Source: Moorena sp. SIO3I8 (lineage in GTDB: Bacteria > Cyanobacteriota > Cyanobacteriia > Cyanobacteriales > Coleofasciculaceae). From it: a stretch of 35,975 nt of DNA. The DNA lies in NCBI RefSeq assembly GCF_010692325.1, contig NZ_JAAHHW010000016.1, positions 119,534 through 155,508 on the forward strand, written 5' to 3'. Shown piece after piece: positions 33,691 through 35,975 of the stretch. Each line of letters starts with the position of its first letter. The first letter of the stretch is position 1. The position numbers and the translations under genes were made by a program. The notes below the pieces were generated by a model, which ran no database searches, was not told the origin of the DNA, and saw only the letters and a list, made by a program, of their open reading frames with translations.

Positions 33691-34047
33691 AGCTTGTTGC
33701 CTTCTTGTTTGTAATTATCTACTTATATCAAGTTATAAGCTAGTTGGTAAGCATATGCGCTACTTGAGGTGCTACTTGATATGCAATCAGCTATCAGCTT
33801 ATGGGCTATGGGCACGCTTTTGTCAATTGTTTAAACGTTATCTTACACTCAAAGGTTAAGACACATTAGAATTATCCTGTTAGCATTCAGCATTCAGCTG
33901 TCAGCATTCAGCTGTCAGGTTTCCGTAACTCAAATTAAACTAATGTCTAACTCTTTTATTGAACGCACATCAAGTAGCCTCTTTCAGGGGTGACAAGCAG
34001 CATTCCGCGCCTTATATCATGTCAGGATAATTACCCTTAATAAAAAT

Positions 34048-34143
34048 CTCCCTATCTCCCCATCTCCCTATCTCCCTATCTCCCTATCTCCCTATCTCCC
34101 TATCTCCCTATCTCCCTATCTCCCTATCTCCCTATCTCCCCAC
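34048..34143. repeat. Octamer array CTCCCTAT x12
   Basis: Twelve 8-mers (CTCCCTAT, with CTCCCCAT/CTCCCCAC variants). The period is 8, unlike the heptamers. A shorter version is at 29338-29377. Confidence 0.95.
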
Positions 34144-34333
34144 ACCTCCCACCCTCTCCTTAATATAGCAGAAGTCAGAAGTCAGAAGTCAGAAGTCAAA
34201 CTCTTGCGCTTACTTAGGTTTGAGACTTTTGTCATGTCCGCGCCTGCCCTGGCGACTGCTATAATTATCGGTATTCAACCAGACTTGATATTACTGGGTG
34301 TGGGGTGTGGCCGGGAGCCGCACTGTTAACAAA

Positions 34334-34361
34334 AAGGCACCTATAAATTACTAGGTGCCTT
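34334..34361 (-). terminator. Hairpin with U-run on the minus strand
   Basis: AAGGCACCTA/TAGGTGCCTT, 10-bp stem and 8-nt loop. On the minus strand it is followed by TTTG. No minus-strand gene is seen upstream, so it may end an unannotated RNA or read-through from the intron remnant. Confidence 0.5.
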
Positions 34362-34717
34362 GAGCAGACCAAAAACTATAAACTATCAACAACTATTGAC
34401 TGAAGTTCCCCAGTACACATGTACTAAAGAAGTCCGAAAGTACTGCCAATTCTAGCTTTGAGGGTTGTATAACAATAGTATTACTGGGTACAGACTGACT
34501 TGGAAAACGACTGAACCTATTGCTATGAATAAATTATAGCTTACTCGTGCATTGAAGGGTGTACAGTGTTGCCATTCATTTTAGCTTGTCGCGACAGTTC
34601 AATGCAACTCCTCCGCCATGTAAAAACTTGTTTTTGGTTAGCGTACGCACTACAATTAAGGGTAATTATCCCGACATGATATCAGAAGTCATAATAATTG
34701 ATTTTCCAGGAATTTTT

Positions 34718-34830
34718 AAGATAAAGTTAGAGTCGATGCCTGGTATTACCCAGGGCACCTCTCCTTCAGAACTGGGCGTGAGACTTTCACCTCACCCAGC
34801 TCCTAGATATCCTCTCCTTTCGGAGTGCTC
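34718..34830 (-). ncRNA. Group II intron 3' remnant (domains V and VI)
   Basis: The minus strand at 34769-34802 reads as a 34-nt domain V. The 8-bp lower helix is GAGCTGGG/CCCAGTTC, the 6-bp upper helix is TGAGGT/GTCTCA, with a GAAA tetraloop and the 2-nt CG bulge on the 3' side, as in bacterial domain V. Downstream on that strand (34768-34721), GAGAGGTGCC...GGCATCGACTCTAAC folds as a domain VI-like hairpin and runs into the typical intron end CTAACTTTAT. No intron-encoded reverse transcriptase is present and the upstream sequence diverges by about 34830, so this is a truncated 3' relic. Confidence 0.85.
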
Positions 34831-34844
34831 CAGTGTATCTGTTG

Positions 34845-34973
34845 ATGGCAGCGAAATTTATTAAGTATGAGTGGATTGAAATTGATGCTTACGAAAACTG
34901 GAAAAGCTTTCTTGAATATCTCAAAAAAGTGCTTGACAATTTTGGGGAAGAATATGTAATTAATTTTGTTTAG
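34845..34973 (+). CDS. Possible small protein, 42 residues
   Basis: Short open frame with acidic/aromatic helix-forming composition (KYEWIEIDAYENWKSFLEYL, then DNFGEEYVINFV). It starts at ATG 34845, with GGAG about 22 bases upstream, which is a poor distance. It could be the tail of a degraded longer gene or a real small protein. No family is recognised. Confidence 0.35.
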   Translation: MAAKFIKYEWIEIDAYENWKSFLEYLKKVLDNFGEEYVINFV

Positions 34974-35015
34974 GTGCTTATAACCATAAATTTCATTACT
35001 TAACTAATCAAATAC

Positions 35016-35121
35016 TATAGCAATTATATTTCCCATGAGGTACAAACTGAGCCCCCGTTGGTCCCCCTTAAAAAGGGGGACTTTGAGCTTGATAAGCGTA
35101 CATAAATTCAATAAACGCTAT
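35016..35121. repeat. MITE-like dispersed repeat, copy B
   Basis: Same structure as 13541-13649: TATAGCAATT, TTTCCCATGAGGTACAAA, the CCCCCTTAAAAAGGGGG hairpin, ACTTTGAG-TTGATAA, and the ending AATAAACGCTAT. Confidence 0.85.
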
Positions 35122-35133
35122 CTTCATTTTATC

Positions 35134-35196
35134 TGTTCCCGATTCCCGATTCCCGATTCCCGATTCCCGATTCCCGATTCCCGATTCCCGATTCCC
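35134..35196. repeat. STRR heptamer array TGTTCCC + GATTCCC x8
   Basis: Nine 7-mers directly following the MITE-like repeat, the same arrangement as in other regions of the window. Confidence 0.95.
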
Positions 35197-35275
35197 TATT
35201 TAATCCCTCTAATTATAACGTTCAAATCCATTGCAACTTCTCCATAAAACTTCCAAAAAAAAATTTTTAAAACCC

Positions 35276-35304
35276 TTGACAAAATAAAATATAATAATTA
35301 TGAT
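35276..35304 (+). promoter_or_regulatory. Consensus sigma70-type promoter
   Basis: TTGACA (35276-35281), exactly 17 bases, TATGAT (35299-35304), about 33 bases upstream of the ATG at 35338. It is preceded by AAACCC, as at the paralogous gene's promoter at 22983-23011. Confidence 0.85.
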
Positions 35305-35337
35305 TATATTTATAACGTCGAGTTCAATATTTGAAAC

Positions 35338-35538
35338 ATGTCACCAGAATTTAACCCAAACCTCAAAAAATACCCTGTTGAGCACACTCTCAAAGGCTCT
35401 CGTAAAGCAGTAATCTATAGCATGCACACCCTTTATGTTTTTGGGTATGCAGAGATTTGCGAGTGGAGCCCTATGGAGCCGACGGAGGTGCCAGGGGAAG
35501 TGAAGACTACAATGATGAAGTATTGGCTGTTGCCATAA
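35338..35538 (+). CDS. Small conserved protein, EPT-x-x-PGEV family (paralogue of 22716-22949)
   Basis: 66 residues from ATG 35338. A basic N-terminus (NLKKYPVEHTLKGSRKAV) is followed by a hydrophobic helix with aromatic residues (YSMHTLYVFGYAEI), then CEWSPMEPTEVPGEV and MMKYWLLP. It matches the 77-residue protein at 22.7 kb in order and spacing: GS...V...I..LY/IYGL, EWS..EPT..PGEV, (M)K/RYW/F. There is no known domain. A textbook promoter lies 33 bases upstream and a GC hairpin follows the stop, so it is very probably expressed. Function unknown. Confidence 0.75.
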   Translation: MSPEFNPNLKKYPVEHTLKGSRKAVIYSMHTLYVFGYAEICEWSPMEPTEVPGEVKTTMMKYWLLP

Positions 35539-35548
35539 CACTTTAAAT

Positions 35549-35570
35549 TTCTGGGGGGGTTTTCCCCCCT
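35549..35570 (+). terminator. G7/C6 hairpin after the small gene
   Basis: CTGGGGGGGTTTTCCCCCCTAG, a very stable short hairpin 10 bases after the stop codon, without a U-tract. Confidence 0.5.
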
Positions 35571-35579
35571 AGCAAAGCC

Positions 35580-35703
35580 TCCTGGTCTTATAAAATAAGA
35601 TCAGATCAGGTTTGGTTTGGGATCTGACTGACATGACAATTTCAATCCACTTATTGTGGCATTGAAAAAGCCGTAGACATAATGTCTACGGCTATTTTTT
35701 TTT
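35580..35703 (+). ncRNA. Possible small RNA ending in a strong terminator
   Basis: Between the small gene and a classic terminator lies a second hairpin, TCAAT-CCAC/GTGGCATTGA (35642-35666). It could be a processed 3' UTR or an independent small RNA. There is no clear separate promoter. Confidence 0.3.
35669..35703 (+). terminator. Rho-independent terminator
   Basis: AGCCGTAGACAT (35669-35680) pairs with ATGTCTACGGCT (35682-35693), followed immediately by ATTTTTTTTTC. Confidence 0.9.
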
Positions 35704-35975
35704 CTTTTTAGACTTATTGCCTATTGCTAGCATGCCTATTGCCTATTGCCTAGTCTTGCCTATTACCTAGGGGGTGTTTTCAAAGTTTTCCGCAAGATTA
35801 TGATCCCCCCCAGCCCCCCTTAAAAAAGGGGGGAGCCATACTCAAAGTCCCCCTTTTTTAAGCTATCCATTAGGCAAAAGTAGTCGAAACGGTGATAGAG
35901 ACTAGGATTTAGGCAAGGATTGGGAGAGGAGTGGTGAGAGCCATTATTAGACGAATAGGGGTTTCCCAAGACTGC
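35704..35975. other. Non-coding window end with repeats
   Basis: GCCTATT heptamers (about 35720-35765), then two CCCCC-TTAAAAAA-GGGGG-type hairpin halves (35805-35862) related to the MITE-like repeat centre. The last 110 bases have no recognisable gene on either strand and may be the edge of an element outside the window. Confidence 0.5.

Larger units (their letters stand above)
34014..34682. repeat. 669-bp unit bounded by 28-bp inverted repeats
   Basis: 34014-34041 (starts ATATCATGTC, ends CCCTTAAT) and 34655-34682 (starts ATTAAGGG, ends GACATGATAT) are inverted repeats with one mismatch in 28. No transposase lies between them. It is possibly a non-autonomous element that has since accumulated an octamer array. 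Confidence 0.85.
33691..34844. other. 1.15-kb non-coding region with 28-bp inverted repeats
   Basis: AGCTATCAGC and GCATTCAGC-type short repeats (33787-33799, 33883-33918), the inverted-repeat unit 34014-34682 (separate entry), an octamer array, a GTCAGAA heptamer run (34172-34199), a hairpin and a group II intron remnant. No convincing protein gene. Confidence 0.75.

Noticed and set aside
33415-33859. Plus-strand frames of 81 and 96 residues
   Set aside because: Antisense to the 140-residue beta-rich protein and its leader, with no motif.
34559-34864. 101-residue plus-strand frame as a gene
   Set aside because: It runs antisense through the group II intron domain V/VI structure and has low-complexity composition.
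1-35975. tRNA or rRNA genes
   Set aside because: No T-loop (GGTTCRA) plus acceptor-stem combination or rRNA sequence was recognised by eye; a tRNA covariance search would settle this.

Overview
The window comes from a filamentous cyanobacterium, probably a large marine or mat-forming type of the Moorena/Lyngbya kind. The evidence is petB-petD (cytochrome b6f), more than a dozen copies of the cyanobacterial octamer GCGATCGC, an apocarotenoid-oxygenase-like gene, and a very high load of short tandem heptamer repeats (STRR: GGGAGTA, GGGAGTC, GGGAATC, GGGAACA and variants, on both strands). The species assignment is inference. Core genes are well preserved and intergenic DNA is unusually repeat-rich.

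Layout. 1-5 kb: a 5'-truncated MBL-like gene, the S41 protease gene ctpA divergent from petB-petD, then a solitary TnpB element inserted between petD and what looks like its terminator. 5-12.6 kb: a glycosyltransferase, small membrane and secreted proteins, an RDD/pentapeptide-repeat fusion, an outer-membrane beta-barrel protein flanked by inverted repeats, and a membrane protein. 12.6-15.8 kb: mtnP, a chorismate-lyase-like gene, and a complete but frameshifted IS630 element with 32-bp terminal inverted repeats. 16-22.3 kb: a four-gene conflict-system cassette. 22.7-25 kb: a small protein, a Uma2 endonuclease-like protein and an Rpn-family nuclease. 25-33.7 kb: housekeeping genes (rsmB, sufE, gloA, a carotenoid oxygenase, miaB) separated by dense repeat mosaics, plus a PatX-like small exported peptide. 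33.7-36 kb: mostly non-coding, with a 669-bp inverted-repeat unit, a group II intron 3' remnant (domain V visible to the base), a second copy of the 22.7-kb small protein under a near-consensus promoter, and a strong terminator.

The most exciting locus is 16003-22315. It encodes an EAD1-trypsin-like protease, an EAD1-VMAP protein, a MoxR AAA+ ATPase and a vWA-like/FGE-like C-type-lectin protein. This matches the VMAP-MoxR-vWA 'ternary' NTP-dependent conflict systems described for multicellular bacteria. The last 100 bases of the lectin gene look like the variable repeat of a diversity-generating retroelement (DGR): a run of NNY codons, all reachable from AAY by adenine mutagenesis, lies in the GGSW...GFR lectin scaffold. 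No reverse transcriptase or template repeat is visible here, so the retroelement would act from elsewhere in the genome. My working model (inference) is a hypermutable lectin sensor coupled through MoxR/VMAP to a protease effector by EAD1-EAD1 pairing.
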